A DNA stretch of 64,000 nucleotides from an uncultured Hyphomicrobiales bacterium (GCA_943908365.1 CALTTH010000001.1:1-64000), one strand, 5' to 3'; positions 45,193 to 54,066 are shown, counted from the stretch's first letter. Made by a program: numbers and translations. The notes: a model not told the origin generated them from the letters alone.

Positions 45193-46554
45193 ATGATGGC
45201 TGATATCGAATACGCAAAGACCTTTTTCCAACAAAATCCCGACATCGAAATTCTCGAGGCCTTCGTCATTGACGCCAATGGCATTCCACGGGGCAAATGG
45301 ATCCCGCGAGAGCGGGCGCTCGACGTGCTGGAAAAGGGCATGGCCGTTCCCCGCTCCGTTTATGCCTTGGATATCTGGGGTCGCGACGTGAACGCCGCGG
45401 GACTGGCGGAAGGAACCGGTGATCCTGACGGTTTGTGTGTTGCGGTGCCAGGAACCCTGTCGCGCGTCACCTGGCTTGGGCGACCCACCGCGCAAGTGCT
45501 ACTGGCCATGACCGAGCCGGATGGCGCCGGTTTCTTTGCGGATTCGCGGCATGTTCTGGCACAGGTTCTGTCTGGCTTTACCAAGCGCGGCTTGACCCCT
45601 GTCGTTGCCACCGAACTTGAATTCTATCTGATCGATCCGGTTCGCTCCGCGCTTGATCCTGTGCGCCCACCCAACAGCCGGGAAGGGCGCTGGCATACAG
45701 GTCAGACGCAGGTTCTCTCCATTTCCGAGCTTCAGGATTTCGAAGACGTCTTCCACGACATCGCCACCGCCTGCCGCGCGCAGAATGTGCTGGCCGATAC
45801 GACGCTTCGGGAAAATGGGCCCGGGCAGTACGAAATCAACCTCAACCACGTGCCGGATGCGCTGCAGGCGGCGGATTTCGCCGTTTTCCTCAAGCGCATC
45901 GTCAAAGGGGTGGCGCGCAAGCACGGGCTGGACGCCACCTTCATGGCCAAGCCCTATGGTACCCAGGCTGGCAACGGCATGCATGTGCATTTCTCTGTCC
46001 TCGATAAGGATGGACGAAACATCTACATGGGCGAGGAGGGACCCTCGGAAGCGCTCATGCACAGCGTCGGCGGGCTTCTGGAGAATATGGGAGAAAGCAT
46101 GGCAGTGTTTGCGCCCCATGCCAATTCCTACCGGCGGCTGCGCCCCAGCGAACATGCGCCGACCTATGCCTCATGGGGTTTTGACAACCGCTCTGCCGCC
46201 GTGCGGGTGATCACCGCCAGCAAACCCGCTACCCGCATCGAGCATCGTGTGGCGGGTGCCGATACAAACCCTTACCTCGTACTTGCCATGATCCTGAATG
46301 CGGCACTGTCCGGCATGCGGGAGAAGCGCCAACCGGGCGGGGCGATTGCAGGCGATAGCCACGCCATCAATCACGAGCCCTTGCCGACGAACTGGGATTA
46401 TGCGGTCCAGCGCTTTGCCCGTTCGAGCTTTGCCTACGCCACGCTCGGCCAACGCTACAGAACGCTCTATGCCGCCTGCAAGCAGCAGGAAATTTCCGAA
46501 TTCTCCCTTCGCGTCACCGATGTGGAATATGACGCCTATATCAGGACGGTGTGA
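45193..46554 (+). CDS. Glutamine synthetase family protein (gamma-glutamylamine ligase, PuuA-like)
   Basis: ATP-dependent ligase of 453 residues in the GS fold. N-terminal beta-grasp region (VIDANGIPRGKW) precedes the catalytic domain with ATELEFYLIDP, GPGQYEINLNH, GNGMHVHFSV and ASWGFDNRSAAVRVI, covering metal, glutamate and ATP sites. The adenylylation-site tyrosine region of housekeeping GlnA is not evident. Because the next gene is PuuB-like, gamma-glutamylation of putrescine or another amine is the likely reaction. Two ATGs in a row (45193 and 45196) leave a one-codon start ambiguity. Confidence 0.88.
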   Translation: MMADIEYAKTFFQQNPDIEILEAFVIDANGIPRGKWIPRERALDVLEKGMAVPRSVYALDIWGRDVNAAGLAEGTGDPDGLCVAVPGTLSRVTWLGRPTAQVLLAMTEPDGAGFFADSRHVLAQVLSGFTKRGLTPVVATELEFYLIDPVRSALDPVRPPNSREGRWHTGQTQVLSISELQDFEDVFHDIATACRAQNVLADTTLRENGPGQYEINLNHVPDALQAADFAVFLKRIVKGVARKHGLDATFMAKPYGTQAGNGMHVHFSVLDKDGRNIYMGEEGPSEALMHSVGGLLENMGESMAVFAPHANSYRRLRPSEHAPTYASWGFDNRSAAVRVITASKPATRIEHRVAGADTNPYLVLAMILNAALSGMREKRQPGGAIAGDSHAINHEPLPTNWDYAVQRFARSSFAYATLGQRYRTLYAACKQQEISEFSLRVTDVEYDAYIRTV

Positions 46555-46557
46555 AAC

Positions 46558-47859
46558 ATGGCTCAGGTAACCGCGCTTCCCAACCCCGGTCACACATCCT
46601 CCTGGTATGCGGCCTCCGCCAATGACAAGAGCGTGCGCCCCACGCTCGAAGGCGAGATGCATGCGGATATCTGCGTGATCGGCGCAGGCTTCACAGGCAT
46701 GTCCGCCGCACTGGAACTTGCGGAAAAAGGTTTCTCCGTCATCGTTCTGGAAGGCACGCGCATCGGTTTTGGCGCCTCCGGGCGCAATGGCGGCCAGATC
46801 GTCAACGGCTATAGCCGCGATCTTGAAACCATTGCCGGACGCTATGGGCAGGAGAAGGCAGTCAAGCTCGGCGAGATGTCGCTTGAGGGTGGTGAGATCA
46901 TTCGCGAACGGGTGGCGAAATATGGTATCGACTGCGATCTGGTGGATGGCGGTTTCTTTGCCGCCTTCACGCAAAAGCAGATCCAGGAAATGGAAGCGAA
47001 CAAGACCCATTGGGAAAAACACGGCCATTCCGGGCTGGAAATGGTCGCCAAGGCAGAGGTCGGCTACTATGTGAAGTCCGATCGTTATGCGGGCGGGATG
47101 ATCGACCGTTTCGGCGGCCATATCCATCCGTTGAACTACGTGCTGGGGGAGGCGGCGGCTGTCGAGAAACTCGGTGGGCGAATCTTCGAAAATTCCAAGG
47201 TCATCGGCGTTGAGAAGGGAACGAGCCCGACGGTCAGAACCGCGCATGGCAAGGTCACGGCAAAATATGTGCTGGTCTGCGGCAATGCCTATCTTGGCAA
47301 GCTCTTGCCGGAAATCGGCGATCGCATGATGCCGGTGTCGAGCCAGGTCATGGCAACGGAACCGCTCGATGCGGGCCTGATCGAAAGCCTGCTTCCGGCA
47401 AACTACTGTGTCGAAGATGCCAATTACATTCTCGACTATTATCGACGCACCTCCGACAACCGGCTGCTTTATGGCGGCGGTATCGGTTATGGCGGCAGCG
47501 ATCCGGCCGATCTGACCAGCGTTATCCGTCCCAACATGCTAAAAACCTTTCCGCAGTTGAAGGACGTGAAGATCGACTTTGCCTGGAGCGGCAATTTCGC
47601 GCTGACGCTGACGCGCATTCCGCATATGGGGCGGCTGTCGGAGAACATCTATTTCTCCCACGGTGACAGCGGCCACGGTGTCACCACGACACAATTGCTT
47701 GGGCGCATTCTGGCGGAAGTTATGTCCGGACACGCAGGTCGCTTCGATGTCTGGTCGTCGCTGCCGAACTTCCCGTTTCCCGGCGGCAAGACGTTCCGCG
47801 TGCCGCTCACCGTCCTGGGGGCGTGGTGGTACGGCCTGCGCGATAAGCTCGGCCTATAG
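46558..47859 (+). CDS. FAD-dependent oxidoreductase, gamma-glutamylputrescine oxidase-like
   Basis: PuuB-type flavoenzyme of 433 residues in the DAO fold. The opening NPGHTSSWYAASAN stretch is highly typical of PuuB/OrdL proteins. The FAD loop is CVIGAGFTGMSAALELAEKG, with GFGASGRNGGQIVNGY after it, and RIPHMGRLSENIYFSHGDSGHG near the C-terminus. In the Puu pathway it oxidises gamma-glutamylputrescine to the aldehyde. It starts 3 bases after the GS-like gene, so they form an operon. It overlaps the convergent gntK by 6 bases. No puuC or puuD partner is nearby. Confidence 0.87.
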   Translation: MAQVTALPNPGHTSSWYAASANDKSVRPTLEGEMHADICVIGAGFTGMSAALELAEKGFSVIVLEGTRIGFGASGRNGGQIVNGYSRDLETIAGRYGQEKAVKLGEMSLEGGEIIRERVAKYGIDCDLVDGGFFAAFTQKQIQEMEANKTHWEKHGHSGLEMVAKAEVGYYVKSDRYAGGMIDRFGGHIHPLNYVLGEAAAVEKLGGRIFENSKVIGVEKGTSPTVRTAHGKVTAKYVLVCGNAYLGKLLPEIGDRMMPVSSQVMATEPLDAGLIESLLPANYCVEDANYILDYYRRTSDNRLLYGGGIGYGGSDPADLTSVIRPNMLKTFPQLKDVKIDFAWSGNFALTLTRIPHMGRLSENIYFSHGDSGHGVTTTQLLGRILAEVMSGHAGRFDVWSSLPNFPFPGGKTFRVPLTVLGAWWYGLRDKLGL

Positions 47860-48357
47860 GGACTTCAAACCTTTCAGCGCGGTTTCAACGATCTCATCGG
47901 GCGTGGCATCTATGTTGACAGTCACGACGCCTGGTTCGCCGGTCGGCACTTCCAGCGTGTCGAGCTGCGTCTTCAACAGCGATAGCGGCATGAAATGGCC
48001 TTTGCGCGCACCCATGCGCCGCGTCAAAAGCTCAACGCTGCCTTCCAGAAAAACAAAGGCCAAGGGTCCGCCACAGGCGGTCCGCAGCCGATCGCGATAG
48101 GACTTGTTCAGAGCCGAGCAGGAAATCACGACGCCACCGGCCTCATAGCCCTTGCGAAGCTCAGCACCCACGAGATCGAGCCAGGGCCAGCGATCCTCGT
48201 CGGTAAGCGGGGTGCCAGCGCTCATCTTCTCGACATTGGCCTTGGGATGCAGCCTGTCGCCTTCCTGAAATGGCATGCCAAGCTTTTCCGCCAGCTCTGC
48301 GCCGACCGTGGATTTGCCGCAGCCGCTGACACCCATCACGATGATTGCCTGTTTCAT
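47854..48357 (-). CDS. gntK: Gluconokinase
   Basis: Phosphorylates gluconate to 6-phosphogluconate, feeding the Entner-Doudoroff/pentose phosphate routes. The 167-residue protein has Walker A GVSGCGKST at 9-17, the substrate motif EGDRLHP, the LTDEDRWPWL motif and CSALNKSYRDRLR, all diagnostic for GntK. It is monocistronic; its 3' end overlaps the PuuB-like gene by 6 bases tail to tail. No gluconate transporter or gntR regulator is adjacent. Confidence 0.94.
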   Translation of the reverse strand: MKQAIIVMGVSGCGKSTVGAELAEKLGMPFQEGDRLHPKANVEKMSAGTPLTDEDRWPWLDLVGAELRKGYEAGGVVISCSALNKSYRDRLRTACGGPLAFVFLEGSVELLTRRMGARKGHFMPLSLLKTQLDTLEVPTGEPGVVTVNIDATPDEIVETALKGLKSL

Positions 48358-48492
48358 GCAAAAAACCTTTCATGCCTGCAGCACCGGCCCATAAATCAGT
48401 GTTGATTTTCGGGAAATCACGATGCTTTGCTCTGTCTCGTCGTGGCCTAGCAAGAAGGCGAGGATAAGAAAACGGTTTTTATCAGAAACGGC

Positions 48493-48624
48493 TTAACAAG
48501 CGGCTGGATGGTTACCGGAGCAAACGTCACCATAGATTTTCTCGCAGCCGCCGCGCTCCAACCCGTCCTGTTGGAGGTCGAGATTTTGCTCGCCGGTCGA
48601 AACTCGCATGTGGCCAATCAGCAT
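48493..48624 (-). pseudogene. Truncated N-terminal fragment of a serine recombinase (resolvase)
   Basis: Leftward from the ATG at 48624 a 43-residue frame begins MLIGHMRVSTGEQNLDLQ and continues with GLERGGCEKIYGDVCSG. This is the standard start of Tn3-type resolvases and invertases: the catalytic serine lies in RVST and the following residues match motif A. After CSG similarity stops and a TAA follows at 48495-48493; no LDRLGR catalytic continuation is found downstream in any leftward frame I read. GATGAGGAG in front of the ATG is a good ribosome site. So the 5' end of a recombinase gene survives and the remainder is deleted. The rest of the gap 48358-48860 contains no gene I can support. 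Confidence 0.8.
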
Positions 48625-48860
48625 GACCACTCCTCATCTCATGTAAACTTAGACGGCAGGGGTTTATGGGCTATAGGTTTCCGCGCGGGCATCTACAAAA
48701 TTTGGCAGTTGTTTCGGGATTTCTAGGATTGGCCTTGCGGCGTCGCATCAAACCGGGGTTTGTTGGAAAGCATGTGACTGGTAGCCGTAATCGTAACGAG
48801 AAGCCAAAGCCTTCGTCAGTCCGGGCGCAGACGTAGGTGCTCGATATGAGAGGATTGAAA

Positions 48861-49337
48861 ATGGCGGAAGATGCTGGCGTGATAGCTGTGGACCATACGG
48901 GATTCTCGGTCGCCTCGTTGGAGGAGGCGATCCAGTTTTGGACCGAGGCGATAGGTTTCGACCTTGCTCGCCGAGGCGAGATGGGTGGGGAATTCCTAAG
49001 GGAAGCCACGGGAGTTGACGATCCGCGCTGCCGAATGGCGCTGGTGACGGCTCCAAACGGCTACCCTATCGAACTCCTCGAATATTCGACAGGCCCTACG
49101 CTGGGCCAGACACCTCGCAGCGCTGGTGCGATCGGCGCCGCGCACATCGCCATCACGGTTGCGGATATCCGCACGGCGATCGCGCGGGTTGAGACGGCGG
49201 GGTGGGCAGTGAAGGGTTCGCCGCAGCCGATACCAGGCGGCCCCCGAAGCGGAACGATGGTCGCATACATCTCCGGTCCGGATGGTATTACCATCGAGTT
49301 GATGCAGCCACCAGATCAAGCTTCCCGCGTTGTGTGA
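48861..49337 (+). CDS. VOC (glyoxalase/bleomycin resistance) superfamily protein
   Basis: A 158-residue protein with two beta-alpha-beta-beta-beta modules of the vicinal oxygen chelate fold. Metal-ligand candidates are the histidine in VDHTGFSV, the glutamate in PIELLEYS, the histidine in AAHIAITV and the glutamate in ITIELMQ, one per expected position. GAGAGGA at 48849-48855 supports the ATG at 48861; longer starts (GTG 48837, ATG 48846) are possible. Activity may be lyase, isomerase or dioxygenase. It sits next to the resolvase remnant, so it could be cargo of a lost mobile element, but that is inference. Confidence 0.85.
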   Translation: MAEDAGVIAVDHTGFSVASLEEAIQFWTEAIGFDLARRGEMGGEFLREATGVDDPRCRMALVTAPNGYPIELLEYSTGPTLGQTPRSAGAIGAAHIAITVADIRTAIARVETAGWAVKGSPQPIPGGPRSGTMVAYISGPDGITIELMQPPDQASRVV

Positions 49338-49485
49338 CGCCCCTCGATCCGGGAAAGCTCCTTGTGTAGGTTTTTTGTTCCGTTGTTAGCCAACCTCCAA
49401 CTCTTTGAAGCTATGCATCGTGTTTATCCGAACATCGAGTTCGATTTTCGCGCCGATGCTCTAAGTCTCTGCACGCCGAGGCACC

Positions 49486-50202
49486 ATGACCAGACAAAGA
49501 CGCCGTAACATCATCAAGGCAAGGCGCACCGGAATGGGGCTTGCGCTCGTCGCGGCCATCTCCTTCGTCGCAGGGATGACGGATGCGATCGGGCTGATGA
49601 TGTCGGGGGACTTTGTGTCCTTTATGACAGGCAACACCACCCGCGCGGCGATCTCGCTGGAGGCCGGTCAGTACGATCACGCGCTGAAGCTCTTTCTCGC
49701 CATCATCACCTTCGTCGCCGGCAACGCCGCGGGCATCATCGTCGCGCACAGCTCGCAACGGCGCATCTTCACCGTGCTGTGCTCGGTCGCCATCCTGCTG
49801 GCGCTGGCCGCCCTGATGCAGACATCCGCGCTTCGACCTTTTGACTTTTACCTAATCGTCTTTGCCATGGGCATGATCAATGCGGCGGTCGAGCATATCG
49901 AGGGTTTGCCAATCGGGCTGACCTATGTGACGGGGGCTCTCTCGCGCTTCGGTCGCGGCGTTGGCCGCTTCATTTTAGGCGAGCGAAAGGTCGACTGGTC
50001 CATCCAGCTTGTTCCGTGGATTGGCATGGTGTCGGGTGCAATCTCCGGAGCGATCCTTGCCAGCTTTTTTCCCGGTGGCGCGCTGCTGGTCGTCAGTCTC
50101 ACGGTCTTTGCGGTGGCGCTTGCGAGCATGCTGATGCCGCGCTCGCTCAGAACCCGTTACAACCAGCGCGTCGCAATCAAACGCGCCCCGAAGGGGGTGT
50201 GA
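49486..50202 (+). CDS. DUF1275 (YoaK-like) membrane protein
   Basis: Integral membrane protein of 238 residues with six hydrophobic helices. The family motifs are SFVAGMTDAIGLM in helix 1 and FVSFMTGNTTRAAI directly after it, plus GMINAAVEHIEGLPIGLTYVTGALSR in the second half (read in two pieces). DUF1275 proteins are of unknown function. A short basic N-terminus (RQRRRNIIKARR) precedes helix 1. GAGG lies before the ATG at 49486. Confidence 0.88.
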   Translation: MTRQRRRNIIKARRTGMGLALVAAISFVAGMTDAIGLMMSGDFVSFMTGNTTRAAISLEAGQYDHALKLFLAIITFVAGNAAGIIVAHSSQRRIFTVLCSVAILLALAALMQTSALRPFDFYLIVFAMGMINAAVEHIEGLPIGLTYVTGALSRFGRGVGRFILGERKVDWSIQLVPWIGMVSGAISGAILASFFPGGALLVVSLTVFAVALASMLMPRSLRTRYNQRVAIKRAPKGV

Positions 50203-50206
50203 CGTC

Positions 50207-50680
50207 CTACTTGCGGGAAAGCGTGACGAAGGCCGTGCCGCGCACGCGAACCGTCATTTCGCAAGGCGCGTTGTCGGTGCGTTCGCAATAGCGCGGGTGC
50301 ATTTTCAGCACGAAGACCATGTTGCCGAAGCGCTGGATGAAATCGTAGCCGTAAATGGTTGCCGTGGCGATCAGCAGATAACCGCCCTCTTTCACCTGCA
50401 CATAGAAATTATAGGGGCAACCATCGTCGTTGCAGGTGGTGCTCTTGTGACCGTCGCAGGTCAGTGCCCCGCGATTGGTGACCGCATCCCTCAGCCCGTC
50501 ATTGTTGATATCGATGCGGGAGATATAGTCCGGTCCGAACTCGGCAACCTTGCACTGCTTCTGGAAGAAAGCCTTCTCATAAACTTCCGGATCGCTCACC
50601 AATTCCTGTTGGGCGCGCGCTGGCGTCATCAGGCTCAAAAGCGCCAGAAGGCAGAGCATGGATGAGAAGAGACGTTTCAA
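50207..50680 (-). CDS. Secreted hypothetical protein with a calcium-loop-like motif
   Basis: A 157-residue protein I do not recognise by name. It begins with a signal peptide (cleavage likely after TPARA, residue 23). The mature part is about 134 residues with cysteines at 43, 75, 83 and 88 and two more near the C-terminus, suggesting disulfides in the periplasm. DINNDGLRD at 57-65 resembles an EF-hand or FG-GAP type calcium loop. It is convergent with the DUF1275 gene (4 bases apart) and divergent from the UPF0126 gene. Rhizobial relatives exist in my memory only as conserved hypotheticals. Confidence 0.7.
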   Translation of the reverse strand: MKRLFSSMLCLLALLSLMTPARAQQELVSDPEVYEKAFFQKQCKVAEFGPDYISRIDINNDGLRDAVTNRGALTCDGHKSTTCNDDGCPYNFYVQVKEGGYLLIATATIYGYDFIQRFGNMVFVLKMHPRYCERTDNAPCEMTVRVRGTAFVTLSRK

Positions 50681-50850
50681 GGCTGTGTCCTTCGTGGTCT
50701 GATCGCTGCCGTCAGGGTTTCCATAAGCAAAACGACTTCACCTTTACCGGATTTGCGTTATGGATGGCGCAGCATGATGATGGCGAGGTCTATAACCCGC
50801 CGCGCTTGCGTCACACTGACCGTCACTGCGAAAATGAGGAGCGCCTCGTC

Positions 50851-51486
50851 ATGTCACTTCTGGCTTTCCTCGATTATGCGGGTGTCGCGGTCTTTGCAGC
50901 GACCGGCGCTCTCGCCGCCTCGCGCAAGCAGCTGGATTTCATCGGCTTCATGTTTTTTGCCGCAGTGACCGGTATCGGCGGTGGCACGCTGCGGGATCTG
51001 GTGCTTGGTCGTGCGCCTGTCTTCTGGGTGGTCAACCCCACCTATATTCTTGTTTGCGTCGGGGTGGCGGCACTCGTCTATTTTACCGCGCACCTTTTCG
51101 AATCCCGCTATCGCATGTTGATCTGGCTCGATGCCGTCGGCCTGTCTGCCTATTGCGTTATGGGGGCAGCTAAGGGGCTTGCGGCAACGGGTTCGCCCAC
51201 GGTCGCCATTGTCACCGGAACGATGACGGCCACCTTTGGCGGCGTGCTTCGCGATATTCTGGCCGGCGAACCATCCGTACTTCTGCGGCCGGAAATCTAT
51301 ATCAGTTGCGCGTTGGCTGGCGCCTGCGTGTTCACCGGCGTGCATTTCCTCGGCGCGCCACTGATCGTCTCGTCGACGGCAGGGGTTCTCACCGCTTTCG
51401 GCATTCGCAGCGGTGCACTGATTTTCGGCTGGACCTTCCCGCCCTACAGGTCTCGTCCTGGCCGTCCGCCGGAAGATGTGATGTGA
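50851..51486 (+). CDS. UPF0126/TRIC-family membrane protein
   Basis: A 211-residue membrane protein with two repeats of three helices, the prokaryotic TRIC/UPF0126 (YicG-like) fold. Each repeat has the family glycine-rich motif: TGIGGGTLRDLVLGR in the first and TATFGGVLRDILAGE in the second. Prokaryotic TRIC proteins form trimeric cation channels; some family members affect glycine uptake. I choose the ATG at 50851 because TGAGGAGCG is well placed upstream; the frame open back to 50662 overlaps the divergent secreted-protein gene and is not like the family. Confidence 0.88.
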   Translation: MSLLAFLDYAGVAVFAATGALAASRKQLDFIGFMFFAAVTGIGGGTLRDLVLGRAPVFWVVNPTYILVCVGVAALVYFTAHLFESRYRMLIWLDAVGLSAYCVMGAAKGLAATGSPTVAIVTGTMTATFGGVLRDILAGEPSVLLRPEIYISCALAGACVFTGVHFLGAPLIVSSTAGVLTAFGIRSGALIFGWTFPPYRSRPGRPPEDVM

Positions 51487-51540
51487 GGCCCAAAAATGAT
51501 AAAGGCACCTTCCGGCGCCTTTTGATCGACCAATGCGGTG

Positions 51541-51960
51541 TCAGCGCTCTTTGCGCCGCAGGCGGATGACGACATCCACATGGGCGATTTCCATGCCCGC
51601 CGGCGGTTCGGGAAGATTGCCGATCTGCAGGTTGTTGACTGGAATATCCAGAACCTCGTTCTCACCTTCAACGAAAAAGTGATGGTGATCGGAGACATTG
51701 GTGTCGAAATAGGTCTTCGCACCCTCAACGGCCAGCACGCGGATCAGCCCAGCCTCGGTGAATTGATGCAGAGTATTGTAGACGGTTGCGAGCGAAACGG
51801 GCACACCGGCCGTCACCGCCTCGTCATGCAGTTCTTCTACCGTCAGGTGGCGGTCGCCCTTCGCGAACAGAAGATCGCCAAGCGCAATGCGCTGGCGTGT
51901 CGGGCGCAGGCCGAAGCGGCGTAGCCGTGTTCCAATGTCCAGGGTGGCGTCAAATGCCAT
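51541..51960 (-). CDS. irr: Iron response regulator Irr (Fur family)
   Basis: Rhizobial Fur-superfamily regulator that acts under iron limitation and is inactivated or degraded upon heme binding. The 139-residue protein has the winged-helix N-terminus (RPTRQRIALGDLL, VSLATVYNTLHQF) and the HHH triplet at 92-94, a known heme-binding site of Irr. The N-terminal Cys-Pro heme regulatory motif of Bradyrhizobium Irr is missing, as in other Rhizobiaceae. It is divergent from fabA, a conserved neighbourhood. Targets would be ICE boxes; I saw no clear one in the 296-base gap. Confidence 0.93.
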   Translation of the reverse strand: MAFDATLDIGTRLRRFGLRPTRQRIALGDLLFAKGDRHLTVEELHDEAVTAGVPVSLATVYNTLHQFTEAGLIRVLAVEGAKTYFDTNVSDHHHFFVEGENEVLDIPVNNLQIGNLPEPPAGMEIAHVDVVIRLRRKER

Positions 51961-52004
51961 CGGTCGGGGTTCCTGAGAACGGTTATAAAGTACGTCTGAC
52001 GATG

Positions 52005-52033
52005 CATATATCTTTTAAGGACAGGGCTTTCAA
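52005..52033 (-). promoter_or_regulatory. Probable sigma-70 promoter of irr
   Basis: On the minus strand TTGAAA (52033-52028) and TATATG (52010-52005) are separated by exactly 17 bases. Transcription would start near 51998, about 38 bases before the irr ATG. For fabA on the other side only a poorly spaced TTGAGC / CTATAA pair (52199-52230) is seen, which I do not claim. Confidence 0.55.
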
Positions 52034-52256
52034 TAGTTTCCGGCGGAGACGCCTCGCCTATTGCCGGCGAAAGGGCCGTTTTTGCAATTTTCCTCTGGTT
52101 CCGTCCTTACGCTTCCTGTATGCGGGCGCCATATTGAGAACGGGCCTCTGGCAAGTTGGTCTGCTCCAATGTGTACGCGGCCCTTGTGGCGCTTCATTTT
52201 GAGCCTAACTTGCTTTACAGAAGTCTATAAACACGATGAGATGGGAAACGGAAGCA

Positions 52257-52772
52257 ATGGCAACGAGGCAATCCAGCTATAATTATGAGGAAATCCTGGC
52301 ATGTGGTCGCGGCGAACTGTTCGGCCCCGGCAATGCACAGCTTCCTCTGCCTCCAATGCTGATGGTTCATCGTATCACTGAAATTTCCGAGACCGGCGGT
52401 GAGTTCGATAAGGGCTTCATCCGAGCCGAATATGACGTGAAGCCGGATGACTGGTATTTCCCGTGCCACTTTCAGGGCAATCCAATCATGCCGGGCTGCC
52501 TTGGCCTTGACGGCATGTGGCAGTTGACGGGCTTCTTCCTCGGCTGGCTGGGTGAACCGGGCCGTGGCATGGCGCTTTCCACCGGCGAAGTAAAATTCAA
52601 GGGCATGATCCGTCCTGAAACCAAGCTTTTGCAATATGGCATCGATTTCAAGCGCGTGATGCGCGGCCGGCTCGTGCTTGGCACAGCCGATGGCTGGCTG
52701 AAGGCCGATGGCGAAACCATCTATCAAGCGACGGACCTTCGCGTTGGTCTGTCTAAGGAAAAGACCGCCTGA
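52257..52772 (+). CDS. fabA: 3-hydroxydecanoyl-ACP dehydratase/isomerase FabA
   Basis: Introduces the cis double bond in unsaturated fatty acid synthesis by dehydrating 3-hydroxydecanoyl-ACP and isomerising trans-2 to cis-3-decenoyl-ACP. Starting at the ATG at 52257 (GGAAG upstream), the 171-residue product has the catalytic pair H71 (in FPCHFQGNP) and D85 (in GCLGLDGMWQ), with PIMPG between. The frame extension to 52236 is not family-like. First gene of fabA-fabB-fabI. Confidence 0.97.
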   Translation: MATRQSSYNYEEILACGRGELFGPGNAQLPLPPMLMVHRITEISETGGEFDKGFIRAEYDVKPDDWYFPCHFQGNPIMPGCLGLDGMWQLTGFFLGWLGEPGRGMALSTGEVKFKGMIRPETKLLQYGIDFKRVMRGRLVLGTADGWLKADGETIYQATDLRVGLSKEKTA

Positions 52773-52836
52773 CGTCTTTGACAAGACGGGCGCCACGCGC
52801 GCCATCTGCGGCAAGCTCTAAGAAAAGGTCACCTTC

Positions 52837-54060
52837 ATGAGAAGAGTAGTAGTCACCGGCCTCGGTATCGTGTCATCGATCGGCAGCGACGCGGGCGAAG
52901 TCACGGCTTCCTTGAGAGACGCCAAGTCCGGCATTTCGTTCTCGCCAGACTTTGCCGAACACGGCTTCAAATGCCAGGTCTGGGGCAAGCCATCGCTTGA
53001 TCCGACCGATCTGGTGGACCGTCGCGCCATGCGCTTCCTCTCCCAGGGTGGAGCGTGGAACCATGTTGCGATGAAGCAGGCAATCGCCGATTCCGGCCTG
53101 GAAGAGGGCGATATCAGCGGCAATGAGCGCACCGGCATCATCATGGGCTCGGGTGGTCCGTCTACCCGCACCATCGTCGAAGCGTCCGACATCACGCTGA
53201 AGAACAACAGCCCGAAGCGCATCGGCCCGTTTGCCGTGCCGAAGGCCATGTCCTCCACGGCATCGGCGACCCTTGCCACATGGTTCAAGATCCACGGCGT
53301 CAACTACTCCATCTCATCCGCCTGCTCCACGTCTGCGCACTGCATCGGCAATGCGGCTGAAATGATCCAGTGGGGCAAGCAGGATGTGATGTTCGCCGGC
53401 GGCCATGAAGATCTTGACTGGTCCATGTCGAACCTTTTCGACGCCATGGGCGCCATGTCCTCGAAGTATAACGACACGCCTTCGGTTGCGTCCCGCGCCT
53501 ATGACGTCAACCGCGATGGCTTTGTGATTGCCGGTGGCGCAGGCGTTCTGGTTCTGGAAGAGCTGGAACATGCCAAGGCACGCGGCGCGAAGATCTATGC
53601 CGAAATCGTCGGCTACGGCGCGACATCGGACGGCTACGACATGGTCGCTCCGTCCGGCGAAGGTGCCATCCGCTGCATGCGTCAGGCACTTGCGACCGTG
53701 AAGGGCGATGTCGATTACGTGAACACCCACGGCACTTCCACGCCTGTCGGCGACAGCAAGGAAATCGGCGCGATCCGCGAAGTCTTCGGCGACAAGATCC
53801 CCCACATCCAGTCGACCAAGTCGCTGACGGGTCACTCGCTTGGTGCTGCCGGCGTTCAGGAATCGATCTACGGTCTGTTGATGATGCAGGAACGCTTCAT
53901 CGGCGAGAGCGCCCACATCGAAACGCTCGATCCGGAATTCGACGGCGTTCCGATCGTTCGCAAACGCATCGATGATGCCAAGATCGACACCGTGCTCTCC
54001 AACTCATTCGGCTTCGGCGGTACCAACGCCACGCTCGTCTTCCAGCGCTATAACGGATAA
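52837..54060 (+). CDS. fabB: 3-oxoacyl-ACP synthase I FabB
   Basis: Elongating condensing enzyme needed for unsaturated fatty acids. The 407-residue protein shows the Cys-His-His triad: C163 in SSACSTSAH, H298 in NTHGTSTPVGD and H333 in KSLTGHSLGAAG, with K328 just before. The C-terminal GFGGTNATL loop is intact. It follows fabA by 64 bases and precedes fabI by 6, forming one operon that supplies membrane lipid unsaturation. Confidence 0.97.
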   Translation: MRRVVVTGLGIVSSIGSDAGEVTASLRDAKSGISFSPDFAEHGFKCQVWGKPSLDPTDLVDRRAMRFLSQGGAWNHVAMKQAIADSGLEEGDISGNERTGIIMGSGGPSTRTIVEASDITLKNNSPKRIGPFAVPKAMSSTASATLATWFKIHGVNYSISSACSTSAHCIGNAAEMIQWGKQDVMFAGGHEDLDWSMSNLFDAMGAMSSKYNDTPSVASRAYDVNRDGFVIAGGAGVLVLEELEHAKARGAKIYAEIVGYGATSDGYDMVAPSGEGAIRCMRQALATVKGDVDYVNTHGTSTPVGDSKEIGAIREVFGDKIPHIQSTKSLTGHSLGAAGVQESIYGLLMMQERFIGESAHIETLDPEFDGVPIVRKRIDDAKIDTVLSNSFGFGGTNATLVFQRYNG

Positions 54061-54066
54061 TTGCCC

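Noticed and set aside
48508..48726. 72-residue + strand ORF opposite the resolvase remnant
   Set aside because: No ribosome site or family; the minus strand explains this stretch as recombinase sequence.
52199..52230. TTGAGC and CTATAA as a fabA promoter
   Set aside because: Spacing of about 20 bases is too long for a confident sigma-70 promoter.
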